Shown: piece by piece, positions 24,157 through 32,989 of the stretch
Layout of the letters: every line of letters starts with the position of its first letter
How positions within the stretch are numbered: position 1 is the stretch's first letter
DNA from: Chitinophagaceae bacterium
GTDB lineage: Bacteria > Bacteroidota > Bacteroidia > Chitinophagales > Chitinophagaceae
DNA length: 53,883 nt
Direction: 5' to 3'
Assembly (NCBI GenBank): GCA_025923075.1
Contig: JAICGN010000019.1
Span: 1-53,883, forward strand
Notes under the pieces: model-generated
What the model was told of the DNA's origin: nothing
Seen by the model: the letters and a program-made list of their open reading frames with translations, nothing else
The model's database searches: none
Made by a program: the position numbers and the translations under genes

Positions 24157-27072
24157 ATGAGAAAAGGACTACTGCTGACATTCCTATCAGCAATGATTAC
24201 TATGACAGCGTTTTCACAAGCGGATAGATTTTGGTCTGCGAATAATGAAAACAAAACTGCTATTCCTACCGACAAAGCTGTTGCAAGAATGTCGTATCCG
24301 AAGGAGTTCAAATTATTTAATTTAAATGCGGCTCCGTTAAGACAAGAATTATTCTCAATAGTTGATAAACAATCTAAGCGATCAACAATTATTACGTTGC
24401 CAACTGCTGTCGGCACGATCGAACAATTTGAAGTGTTTGAAGCTTCAAATTTTGAACCGGCATTACAAGCTCAGTTTCCTGAAATACGAGCTTATTCCGG
24501 CAGAGGTATTACCGACAAGTTTGCCACTGTAAAATTGAGTATTTCCCCACAAGGAATACAAACCATGGTTTTCAGAACTGACAGGGCAAATGAATTTATT
24601 GAACCTTATTCGCATGACCATACGGTTTATTCTGTTTACAATTCTCGCAGAGATAAAGGACAATTGCCATGGACCTGTACAACAGAAGAAAAACAAATGG
24701 ATGCTAACCTGAGATCACAGATGGATGCTGCTGTTGCCGCAACCGGCGGTTCTAATGGGACTTTAAAAACCATGCGTCTCGCTCAATCCTGCAATGCAGA
24801 ATATTCCAACTGGTTTGGTGCTACAAGTTCTGCACAGGTGAGTTTGGTTTTAGCTGCATTTAATGCAACACTTACCCGTTGCAATGGTGTATATGAAAAA
24901 GACCTTGCATTGCATTTGAATCTCATTGCAAATACAACAGCAGTTATCTATTACAACCCGTCTACAGACCCTTACACTACTATGTCCAGTTGGAATAACC
25001 AATTGCAAAACACGTTAACTTCAGTTATCGGAGATGCCAATTATGATATTGGTCATATGTTTGGTGCGTCTGGCGGTGGCGGAAATGCAGGTTGTATTGG
25101 GTGCGTATGTTCATCCGGCAAAGGCAGAGGAATTACTTCACCTGCAGATGGTATTCCCGAGGGAGATAATTTTGACATTGATTACGTAGCCCATGAAGTG
25201 GGACATCAGTTAGGCGCCAATCATACTTTTTCAATGTCTAATGAAGGAACCGGTGTGAATAAAGAAGTAGGTTCCGGTATTACCATTATGGGTTATGCAG
25301 GAATTACATCCCAGGATGTGGCACCTCATTCAATAGATATATTTCATCAGGCAAGCATTGCTCAGATACAGGCCAATTTAGCAAATAAGTCATGTCCAGT
25401 TTCTGTGAACATGACAGCTAATCATGCTCCGGTTGTTGCCCCCGTTAGCAATTACACGATTCCCATCAGTACTCCATTTGCACTTACAGCCTCTGCAACT
25501 GATGCTGAGAACGATCCGCTAACTTATTGCTGGGAGCAAAATGATAATTCTACAACAACAGGAAGTGGTAGTGTTGCGTCTCCGACGAAGGCAACGGGAC
25601 CAAACTGGTTATCATTTCCAGGTGTTGCATCCGGAACAAGAACATTTCCAAGATTGTCAACCATATTAGCTGGTTTAAATGTAACCGGGCCTTTGCCTGG
25701 TGGCGATGCTGGAGCAAACATAGAAGCGTTAAGTTCAGTTTCAAGAACATTGAATTTCAGGGTAACGGTAAGAGATAATCATCCGTATGTTGCTGGTTCA
25801 ACCATTGGACAGACTGGTTTTACCGATGCAGTGGTTACTGTTACCAATACTGCTGGTCCCTTTGCGGTCACATTTCCTAACACCACAGTTACATTGGGAG
25901 CGGGAACAAACCAAACAGTGACATGGAGTGTAAATGGTACGAATGCCGGATCAGTGAATTGTGCTACTGTAAACATTTTATTATCGACTGATGGGGGACA
26001 AACCTTCCCAACAGTATTAGCCGCTGCTACCGCTAATGATGGGTCACAAGTGATAACAGTTCCCGGTACACCAGGAACAACAAACAGAATAAAAGTAGAA
26101 GCAGTTGGAAATATTTTCTTTGATATTTCTAATACTAATTTTACCATCGGTACGCCACCGTCATGTGGTGATCCAACAGGTTTAAACACAACAGCAATTA
26201 CGACCAGTAGCGCAAATGTAAATTGGAGTGCAGTAACGGGCGCGGTCAGCTATGATCTACAATATAAGGCAGCCTCATCGGGTACCTGGCTCAATGCAGC
26301 AACAGGCACAACATCTCTTTCAGCTAACTTAAGTGGTTTGAATTCTTCAACTTTATATGATTGGAGAGTAAGAGCCAATTGTTCAGGTAGTTCAGGAAAC
26401 TATGTACAGTCACAATTTACAACTGCAGCAGTCAGCGGCGCATGTCCCGGGCCTTATGATGTAAGTACAAACGGCTCTACCGGCGGTGCTGCGACTATTC
26501 CTCTGAACACAGACATTCAGGGAACTATCTCTTCAAGAGGTGATAACGACTATTACAGGGTTGTAATAATAACCGGTGGAACTATTACGATTTCATTAAC
26601 CACACTCCCTGCAAATTATGACCTGGTGTTATTAAACGGAAGCGGAAACACATTGCAAACTTCGGCAAGCAATGGTACTGCCAGTGAAACAATTAACGCG
26701 ACAGTGACTGGCGGTACCTATTATATAAGAGTGTATCCAAGAAATAATGGCGCATGGAATGCAAATTCATGCTACACATTGGGTGCTGGTGGCGGCACTG
26801 CATCAAGGGGTGGCGAAGGATGGATCACCGCTAACACTGCAAAGATGAATATCTTCCCGAACCCGGCTGGTGAAATGATCAATGTGTCGTTGGAAGGAAT
26901 GAACGCAAAAGCAGAAATTAAAATCTACAATATCATGGGTAATCTTGTCATGCGCGAGGTAACTAACAAAACAAACACACAGATCAATGTTTCTAAACTT
27001 CCTGCGGGTGTTTATATGGTAAGTGCAGGCGATGGCAATGCTACCAGGAACTTAAAGTTTGTAAAAGAATAG
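24157..27072 (+). CDS. Secreted reprolysin-like metalloprotease with FN3, PPC and T9SS sorting domains
   Basis: The 971-residue protein has a signal peptide (ending TMTAFSQ), a propeptide to about residue 190, then a metzincin protease domain with the zinc motif HEVGHQLGANH (His346, Glu347, His350, His356) and the Met-turn ITIMGYAG. Beta-sandwich regions follow at about 430-665, a fibronectin III domain at about 670-760 and a pre-peptidase C-terminal domain at about 765-875. The last 75 residues (IFPNPAGEMINV to NLKFVKE) are a type A T9SS sorting signal, so it is secreted through the type IX system. It may degrade glycoproteins whose fucose is removed by the neighbouring enzymes (inference). 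Confidence 0.9.
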   Translation: MRKGLLLTFLSAMITMTAFSQADRFWSANNENKTAIPTDKAVARMSYPKEFKLFNLNAAPLRQELFSIVDKQSKRSTIITLPTAVGTIEQFEVFEASNFEPALQAQFPEIRAYSGRGITDKFATVKLSISPQGIQTMVFRTDRANEFIEPYSHDHTVYSVYNSRRDKGQLPWTCTTEEKQMDANLRSQMDAAVAATGGSNGTLKTMRLAQSCNAEYSNWFGATSSAQVSLVLAAFNATLTRCNGVYEKDLALHLNLIANTTAVIYYNPSTDPYTTMSSWNNQLQNTLTSVIGDANYDIGHMFGASGGGGNAGCIGCVCSSGKGRGITSPADGIPEGDNFDIDYVAHEVGHQLGANHTFSMSNEGTGVNKEVGSGITIMGYAGITSQDVAPHSIDIFHQASIAQIQANLANKSCPVSVNMTANHAPVVAPVSNYTIPISTPFALTASATDAENDPLTYCWEQNDNSTTTGSGSVASPTKATGPNWLSFPGVASGTRTFPRLSTILAGLNVTGPLPGGDAGANIEALSSVSRTLNFRVTVRDNHPYVAGSTIGQTGFTDAVVTVTNTAGPFAVTFPNTTVTLGAGTNQTVTWSVNGTNAGSVNCATVNILLSTDGGQTFPTVLAAATANDGSQVITVPGTPGTTNRIKVEAVGNIFFDISNTNFTIGTPPSCGDPTGLNTTAITTSSANVNWSAVTGAVSYDLQYKAASSGTWLNAATGTTSLSANLSGLNSSTLYDWRVRANCSGSSGNYVQSQFTTAAVSGACPGPYDVSTNGSTGGAATIPLNTDIQGTISSRGDNDYYRVVIITGGTITISLTTLPANYDLVLLNGSGNTLQTSASNGTASETINATVTGGTYYIRVYPRNNGAWNANSCYTLGAGGGTASRGGEGWITANTAKMNIFPNPAGEMINVSLEGMNAKAEIKIYNIMGNLVMREVTNKTNTQINVSKLPAGVYMVSAGDGNATRNLKFVKE

Positions 27073-27090
27073 ATTCAAAGCATTATTGTA

Positions 27091-27114
27091 AAGGCTGCTC
27101 GACCGGGCAGCCTT
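27091..27114 (+). terminator. Rho-independent terminator after the metalloprotease
   Basis: AAGGCTGC at 27091-27098 pairs with GCAGCCTT at 27107-27114 around an 8-base loop and is followed by a T run. Confidence 0.85.
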
Positions 27115-27263
27115 TTTTAATTGCAGCAACAATGAAATATTCAATAAAATAATTAAAGCCGGTAACAGAAATTCATTTCGCTGATTGTGAATACCAAACC
27201 ATAACTCATTTTTTGTAAATGGATTTTAACATTGATTTTCCCTGGGATTTTTCAATTATCACC

Positions 27264-27285
27264 TTGATAAAACTTCTTAACTTTA
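27264..27285 (+). promoter_or_regulatory. Possible promoter of the DUF1549/DUF1553 gene
   Basis: TTG at 27264-27266 and TAACTTTA at 27278-27285 resemble the -33 and -7 boxes, with a short spacer and one mismatch. The ATG follows 25 bases later. The support is weak. Confidence 0.25.
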
Positions 27286-27310
27286 ACGATCACAAATAGT
27301 GCAGTAAACG

Positions 27311-30037
27311 ATGCTTCCTGTAAGAAAAATCCTTGTTATACTTGTTTTAATATTAGTTGGGGGACTGATCTATTATTTTTCAAGCAGCAGGGAAAAAATT
27401 GATTATAACACGCAGGTAAAACCCATCTTCAATAAAAAGTGTATAGCCTGTCACGGCGGTGTTAAAGCAAAATCCAATTTCAGTTTATTGTTTAGAGAAG
27501 ATGCATTGAAGCCGGCCAAGTCAGGCAAATATCCGATTGTACCCGGCAAGCCCGGTGAAAGTGAAATGATTCGTCGTATAACTGAAAAAGATGAAGAGGA
27601 AAGAATGCCATATAAACATGACCCACTTTCAAAAGAAGAGATCTCAATTTTAAAAAAATGGATAAAGCAGGGAGCAGCGTGGGGCGAACATTGGGCATAT
27701 ATTCCGGTGCAAAAACCGGACTTGCCGGATGTAGCAGATAAATGGATCAGAAATGAGATCGATCAGTTTGTTTATCAAAAGCTCGAAGAAGAAGAATTAA
27801 AACCATCAACCGAAGCAGATAAACAAACATTGCTACGAAGATTGAGTCTTGATATTATAGGCATGCCTGCAGAAGAAAAGCTCGTTAAAAAATTTTTGGA
27901 TGATAATAGTGATAAGGCTTATGAAAACCTTGTTGATGATCTGCTGGCATCACAACGTTACGGTGAGAAATGGACTTCCATGTGGCTTGATATAGCCCGC
28001 TATGCCGATACAAAAGGATTTGAAAAAGATGGTGGCAGAACGATCTGGGAGTACCGTGACTGGCTGATCCGTGCATTAAATGATGATAAACCCTATGACC
28101 AGTTTTTAATTGAACAACTGGCGGGTGATCTTTTAGCTGATCCAACGGATGCACAATATATCGCCACAGGATTTCATCGCAATACTGTTACCAATGATGA
28201 AGGCGGAACTGACAACGAAGAATACAGGACTGCTGCTGTGATCGACAGGGTGAATACAACATGGACCGGATTAATGAGTACAACATTTGGCTGTGTCCAA
28301 TGCCATAGCCATCCTTATGATCCTATCCGCCATGATGAGTATTATAAATTCATGGCATTTTTTAATAACAGCCGTGATGTTGATTCAGAGGAAGACTATC
28401 CATTGCTACGGCATTATGAAAAGAATGATAGTGTTGAAGTAGCACGGATTAAAGATTGGCTAAACCAGAACGCTACTGGTGACGGCCCCAAAAAATTCTA
28501 TACGCTGTTGAAGACATGGGAACCGACCACTACTTCATTTGAAAGGACAGATAAATATGATAACTGTGAACTGAGAGATACTAAATGGCTGATGTTGAAA
28601 AAGGGATCGACTTTCCGGATGAAGCAAATGGATATTTCCGATAAAACTTATTTGATGTTTCGTTACCTCGGCTATTCAAGTGATGGTGTGTTGACAATTC
28701 ATCTTGACAGCCTTAACGGCCCAGTATGGAGAACCATTAATGTACCTGAGGCAAAGCAAGAACATAAAATTTATGGTGTCAATGTTGAGCCGGTACCAGG
28801 CGTTCATGATCTGTATTTTTCTTTTTTCAGTAAGAATTTGAAAGAGGATTTTACTGGATTACTACTTGACTGGTTTTATTTTGGTCAGCAATTTCCCGGC
28901 AAGGGCAAACCCGGCTACGACACCATCTATAACAACTTTATGTTGTTGCTGAATAAACCAGTAAAGACCACACCTGTCATGTTTGAGAATTCAAGTGATC
29001 TGTACAGAGAAACAAATGTTTTTGAACGAGGTAATTGGTTGGTAAAAGGCGATAAGGTGGAAGCAGATGTTCCTAAATTGTTTCATCCAATTCAAAAAAG
29101 CGGAACTAAAAACAGGATGGACCTTGCCTTATGGCTTACCGATAAGCGGCATCCTTTGACAGGACGAACAATGGTGAACCGGTTGTGGGAACAAATTTTC
29201 GGGAATGGCATTGTAGAAACAGTGGAAGACTTTGGCACACAAGGAATACCGCCAACACATAAAGAGTTACTTGACTGGATGGCATGGCAGTTTATGAATG
29301 ATTATAAATGGAGCCTTAAGAAAATGGTTAAGACGATCGTGATGTCAGCAACCTACCGGCAACGGTCAAATGCAAGCGACGAATTGTTAGAAAAGGATCC
29401 TTACAATAAATTCTATGCGCGGGCGCCCCGGGTGAGATTATCAGCAGAGCAGGTTAGAGACCAGGCTTTATTTATTAGCGGCTTGCTGAGTGATAAAATG
29501 TACGGACCTGGGATAATGCCTTATCAACCGGAAGGAATATGGAATTCACCTTATAGTGGCGAATACTGGAAACAAAGCCCCGGTGAAGATCAATATCGCC
29601 GGGCTGTCTATATTTATTGGAAAAGAACAGCTGGCTATCCGTCCATAATGACCTTTGATGGCATTCAAAGAGATGTTTGTGTAGCAAGAAGAATACGGAC
29701 GAATACACCATTGCAGGCCTTGGTCACTTTAAATGATTCTGCTTATATTGATATGGCAAGAAATTTTGCATATCGCCTGCAAAAAGAAGTTAATGCGGAC
29801 GTAAGTGGACAAATAAAAAAGGGATATGAATTGGCAACAGGCCATGCACCAGGAGAAAATGAGTTATCGATTTTACTGACCTTGTATAAAAATGCGTTGG
29901 ATAAGTTTAATGCAGATGAAGATAAAACCTGTGAAATGATTGGCTTGAATAACGAACATAATAACCCGGGAACAGCAGCATTGGTGGTGGTGTGTAATGC
30001 GATACTGAATTTGGATGAAGTAGTGACGAAAGTATAA
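27311..30037 (+). CDS. Planctomycete-type cytochrome c / DUF1549 / DUF1553 protein
   Basis: The 908-residue protein has an N-terminal membrane anchor (residues 7-24), then a planctomycete-type cytochrome c domain with one haem site CIACH (Cys44, Cys47, His48). DUF1549 follows at about 145-350 (RLSLDIIGMP, MWLDIARYADTKGFE, GCVQCHSHPYDPI), with a beta-rich, possibly carbohydrate-binding insert at about 380-560. DUF1553 runs from about 590 to 860 (NRLWEQIFGNGIVET, RLSAEQVRDQAL). The biochemical role of this family is unknown. The extra CVQCH in DUF1549 is usual for the family. A DUF1501 gene is the usual partner and follows here. Confidence 0.88.
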   Translation: MLPVRKILVILVLILVGGLIYYFSSSREKIDYNTQVKPIFNKKCIACHGGVKAKSNFSLLFREDALKPAKSGKYPIVPGKPGESEMIRRITEKDEEERMPYKHDPLSKEEISILKKWIKQGAAWGEHWAYIPVQKPDLPDVADKWIRNEIDQFVYQKLEEEELKPSTEADKQTLLRRLSLDIIGMPAEEKLVKKFLDDNSDKAYENLVDDLLASQRYGEKWTSMWLDIARYADTKGFEKDGGRTIWEYRDWLIRALNDDKPYDQFLIEQLAGDLLADPTDAQYIATGFHRNTVTNDEGGTDNEEYRTAAVIDRVNTTWTGLMSTTFGCVQCHSHPYDPIRHDEYYKFMAFFNNSRDVDSEEDYPLLRHYEKNDSVEVARIKDWLNQNATGDGPKKFYTLLKTWEPTTTSFERTDKYDNCELRDTKWLMLKKGSTFRMKQMDISDKTYLMFRYLGYSSDGVLTIHLDSLNGPVWRTINVPEAKQEHKIYGVNVEPVPGVHDLYFSFFSKNLKEDFTGLLLDWFYFGQQFPGKGKPGYDTIYNNFMLLLNKPVKTTPVMFENSSDLYRETNVFERGNWLVKGDKVEADVPKLFHPIQKSGTKNRMDLALWLTDKRHPLTGRTMVNRLWEQIFGNGIVETVEDFGTQGIPPTHKELLDWMAWQFMNDYKWSLKKMVKTIVMSATYRQRSNASDELLEKDPYNKFYARAPRVRLSAEQVRDQALFISGLLSDKMYGPGIMPYQPEGIWNSPYSGEYWKQSPGEDQYRRAVYIYWKRTAGYPSIMTFDGIQRDVCVARRIRTNTPLQALVTLNDSAYIDMARNFAYRLQKEVNADVSGQIKKGYELATGHAPGENELSILLTLYKNALDKFNADEDKTCEMIGLNNEHNNPGTAALVVVCNAILNLDEVVTKV

Positions 30038-30295
30038 AACCCCCTGTCCTCCGCCTGTGGCGGAGAGACTCAGGTTGGAGATTCTTTGATTTATGAATAA
30101 TTGTTTTGGGCCATACGATAGAATATAGGCAGCCCCGGGGTTTTAGCCCCGGGGATCAAAAGAAAATTTTTTAAATAGAACCCCGCCGGGGTTCAACAAA
30201 AGATGAATAGAATTACTAAAGTCGGTTACATAAAAAAATTGAGGAGATTGCTTTGTCCCCGATGAATCGGGGCTCGCAGACCTCGCAAGGATGAC
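30038..30295. repeat. Cluster of palindromic intergenic repeats before the DUF1501 gene
   Basis: The spacer holds four GC-rich hairpins in a row: CTCCGCC-TGT-GGCGGAG (30049-30065), two direct copies of AGCCCCGGGG (30131-30140 and 30145-30154), GAACCCCG-C-CGGGGTTC (30178-30194) and CCCCGAT-GA-ATCGGGG (30257-30272). The last lies in a segment reading GAGGAGATTGCTTTGTC and ending CCTCGCAAGGATGAC, which resembles a widespread bacterial dispersed repeat. The repeat runs up to and includes the ATG of the next gene. Confidence 0.65.
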
Positions 30296-31802
30296 TCAAC
30301 AAGAATTAAATAGTAAGAAAATATTTGAAGAAGCAAGGGAAGCGGTGCTTCGCCAGCATACACGTCGACATTTTTTAAAGGAAAGTGCGATGGGGCTGGG
30401 TGCATTGGCATTGGGTTCAATATTGGGTAGTTGCGGAAGAGGTTCGGCAAAACAAGTATCAACTATTCTATATGATCCGGCAAATCCACTTGCCCCACGA
30501 CCACCGATGTTTCCCGGAAAAGCCAAGTCAGTTATCTATTTACATATGGCCGGGGCACCATCGCAATTGGAGTTGTTTGATTACAAGCCTGAATTAGCGA
30601 AACTTGATGGCCAGGAATGTCCCCCGAGTTTAATGGAAGGGAAAAAGTTTGCATTCATTCGCGGTAAGGCGTCATTACTTGCGCCACAGGCAAAATTTGC
30701 GCAACATGGCCAAAGCGGTTTATGGATCAGCAATTATCTTCCGCATTTCTCAACCATAGCAGATGAGGTCGCAATTATAAAATCAATGACGACTGATCAG
30801 TTCAATCATGCGCCCGCACAATTGTTTATGCATACAGGTTCGCCGCGTTTGGGACGACCTGCTATTGGTGCATGGGTTACTTATGGATTGGGAACTGAGA
30901 ATCAAAATTTGCCGGGTTATGTTGTGCTGACTTCCGGCGGAAATGATCCCGATGCAGGTAAGAGCGCATGGGGCAGTGGTTTTTTGCCAAGCGTATACCA
31001 GGGAGTGCAATGCAGAAGCGAAGGCGATCCTGTTTTATTTATTAATGACCCACATGGAATGGATCGCGACCTGCGCCGTGCTTCTATTGATGCCATCAAT
31101 AAAATTAATCAGCACCAGCATGAAGAGTATAAAGACCCCGAAACATTATCCCGCATTTCACAGTATGAGATGGCTTATAAAATGCAAATAGCAGCGCCGC
31201 AAGTGATGAACATAAATGATGAACCGCAGTATATCCATGATATGTATGGTACCAAGCCCGGTGAAGTTTCTTTTGCAAATAATGTTTTGCTTGCCCGGCG
31301 CTTAGTTGAAAAAGGTGTTCGCTTTGTCCAGTTGTTTGACTGGGGATGGGACAGTCATGGTACTGACCCCCAGACTGCACTGGATATCGGTATGATAAAT
31401 AAATGCCGAAAAGTAGATAAGGCGATGACTGCGTTGATCCTCGATCTGAAACAACGGGGTATGCTGGATGAAACATTGGTAATATGGGGCGGTGAATTTG
31501 GCAGAACACCGATGCAGGAAAACCGCGAGCTGGTAACGGCACCTTTCAAGGGTCGCGATCATCATACAGATGCATTTTGTATATGGATGGCGGGTGGTGG
31601 TATAAGAGGCGGCAGTACGTATGGCGAAACAGATGAAATTGGCTATAATGTTATAAGTGGAAGAACAGAGCCGTTCGATATCCAGGCAACGATCTTGAAT
31701 CAATTGGGATTTGATCATGAAAAATTTACGTATGAATTCCAGGGAAGACCGTTTAGATTGACTGACGTGAAGGGGAGAGTGATCGAAGAGATATTGGCGT
31801 AG
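30291..31802 (+). CDS. DUF1501 family protein, Tat-exported lipoprotein
   Basis: This 503-residue protein has a twin-arginine signal (TRRHFLKESAMGLGALALG at about 24-42) that ends in a lipobox (ILGSC), so it is probably exported folded and lipidated. The mature domain is of the sulfatase/alkaline-phosphatase-like DUF1501 type, with HMAGAPSQLELFDYKP, KSMTTDQFNHAPAQLFMHTG, FDWGWDSHGT and WGGEFGRTPMQ. It is the regular partner of DUF1549/DUF1553 proteins, found upstream here. The substrate is unknown. The ATG at 30291 lies in the edge of a dispersed repeat, yet it is the only start that keeps the whole Tat signal. Confidence 0.88.
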   Translation: MTQQELNSKKIFEEAREAVLRQHTRRHFLKESAMGLGALALGSILGSCGRGSAKQVSTILYDPANPLAPRPPMFPGKAKSVIYLHMAGAPSQLELFDYKPELAKLDGQECPPSLMEGKKFAFIRGKASLLAPQAKFAQHGQSGLWISNYLPHFSTIADEVAIIKSMTTDQFNHAPAQLFMHTGSPRLGRPAIGAWVTYGLGTENQNLPGYVVLTSGGNDPDAGKSAWGSGFLPSVYQGVQCRSEGDPVLFINDPHGMDRDLRRASIDAINKINQHQHEEYKDPETLSRISQYEMAYKMQIAAPQVMNINDEPQYIHDMYGTKPGEVSFANNVLLARRLVEKGVRFVQLFDWGWDSHGTDPQTALDIGMINKCRKVDKAMTALILDLKQRGMLDETLVIWGGEFGRTPMQENRELVTAPFKGRDHHTDAFCIWMAGGGIRGGSTYGETDEIGYNVISGRTEPFDIQATILNQLGFDHEKFTYEFQGRPFRLTDVKGRVIEEILA

Positions 31803-31960
31803 TGTTTTTGGTTACGAGCTTTGGTACTACTATCATTGTCTGTTGTTTCCAATTTGCTGCTTCGACACGCAAATTGCTCACTTGTGCTGATAGTAATTCT
31901 ATTGAACAGGAATTTGTACTAGCTTGTCCTGAGCGAAGCGAAGGATTGCTACGATCTGGT
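31803..31960. repeat. Intergenic repeat-like element with inner hairpin
   Basis: CAATTTGC at 31850-31857 and GCAAATTG at 31869-31876 form a perfect 8-bp hairpin. On either side, TACTATCA and TGATAGTA suggest a larger imperfect pairing. Near 31925 the words TTGTCCTGAGCGAAGCGAAG match a dispersed repeat type known from many bacterial genomes. The remaining bases to 32040 show no gene. Confidence 0.5.
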
Positions 31961-32040
31961 CAAGGTTTTCTTCAATCTTGAGCAAAAGGCGACGACTTAA
32001 TCAGGGATTCATCCGGTTCTTTGCGGTGCAATAAATTAAT

Positions 32041-32970
32041 ATGAAATCCAGCAGACGAAAATTTTTACAGGCATCAGCAAGTGCAACTGCAGCGCTGATG
32101 CTGTCTTCTTTAGAAAAAACCTCATCGGCAACTCAATCATCATTTACCATGAACAAAAATTATGAACTGAAAATATTGGCTACCAACTGGGGATTCGAAG
32201 GAACCACGGATGCTTTTTGCGCCAAAGCAAAAAAAGAAGGCTATGATGGAATAGAGATCTGGTGGCCATCAGATAATAAGAAAGATGAGCTGTTTGCTGC
32301 GTTAAAGAATCATGGATTGGAAGTTGGGTTTTTATGCGGAGGTTGGCAAAATGATCCGCAAGAACATTTAGATTCTTATAAAAAAATGGTTGATGCGGCA
32401 GCAAAACAAAATATTCAGCGACCTCTGTATATCAATAACCATTCGGGCAGGGATCATTTTAGTTTTGATACTAATAAAAAGTTCATTGAGCATACAATTG
32501 CGCTTGCAAAAGAAACAGGTATTCCCATCTGCCATGAGACACATCGCTCAAGAATTTTATATGCAGCCCCGGTTGCAAGACAATTCATGGAAAAATATCC
32601 TGACATGAAGATCACATTTGATGTATCGCATTGGTGCAATGTGCATGAGAGTCTATTGGCAGATCAACAGGACACTTTAAATAAGACGTTGGAAAGAGTT
32701 GAGCATATTCATGCAAGGATCGGTCACCCGGAAGGTCCGCAGGTAAATGACCCCAGAGCTCCCGAATGGGAGAATGTAGTAAAGGCACATTTTGCATGGT
32801 GGGATAAGGTAGTAGAAAGAAAAAAGAAGAATGGAGAACGCATGACCTTTTTAACTGAATTTGGTCCGCCAGATTATATGCCAACAACAGCTTATACAAG
32901 GCAGCCCTTGGCCAATCAATGGGAAATAAATGTGTATATGATGCAAATGCTTCGTAAACGGTATGCCTGA
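32041..32970 (+). CDS. Sugar phosphate isomerase/epimerase-like TIM-barrel protein, exported
   Basis: This 309-residue protein begins with a twin-arginine signal (SRRKFLQASASATAALML). The mature part is a xylose-isomerase-like (AP endonuclease 2) TIM barrel: GYDGIEIWWPS, NHSGRDHF, ICHETHRSRI, ITFDVSHWCNVHES and HARIGHPEGPQ supply likely metal-binding Glu, His and Asp residues. Such exported proteins often sit beside planctomycete-type cytochrome genes, and some oxidise or epimerise sugars. No substrate can be named. The next gene starts 20 bases later. Confidence 0.85.
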   Translation: MKSSRRKFLQASASATAALMLSSLEKTSSATQSSFTMNKNYELKILATNWGFEGTTDAFCAKAKKEGYDGIEIWWPSDNKKDELFAALKNHGLEVGFLCGGWQNDPQEHLDSYKKMVDAAAKQNIQRPLYINNHSGRDHFSFDTNKKFIEHTIALAKETGIPICHETHRSRILYAAPVARQFMEKYPDMKITFDVSHWCNVHESLLADQQDTLNKTLERVEHIHARIGHPEGPQVNDPRAPEWENVVKAHFAWWDKVVERKKKNGERMTFLTEFGPPDYMPTTAYTRQPLANQWEINVYMMQMLRKRYA

Positions 32971-32989
32971 AATTAGTTATTATTGATCA

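Noticed and set aside
25779-26189. 136-codon minus-strand frame inside the metalloprotease gene
   Set aside because: It overlaps the well-supported beta-sandwich part of the protease and has the composition of an antisense shadow.
30131-30154. CRISPR-like or tandem array from the repeated AGCCCCGGGG
   Set aside because: There are only two units with a 4-base gap and no spacers, and no cas genes are present. It is a palindromic repeat.
32041-32970. The TIM-barrel isomerase as the missing fuconate dehydratase
   Set aside because: Its motifs are those of the xylose-isomerase/AP-endonuclease barrel, not of the enolase superfamily, and a Tat signal sends it out of the cytoplasm where the pathway intermediates are.
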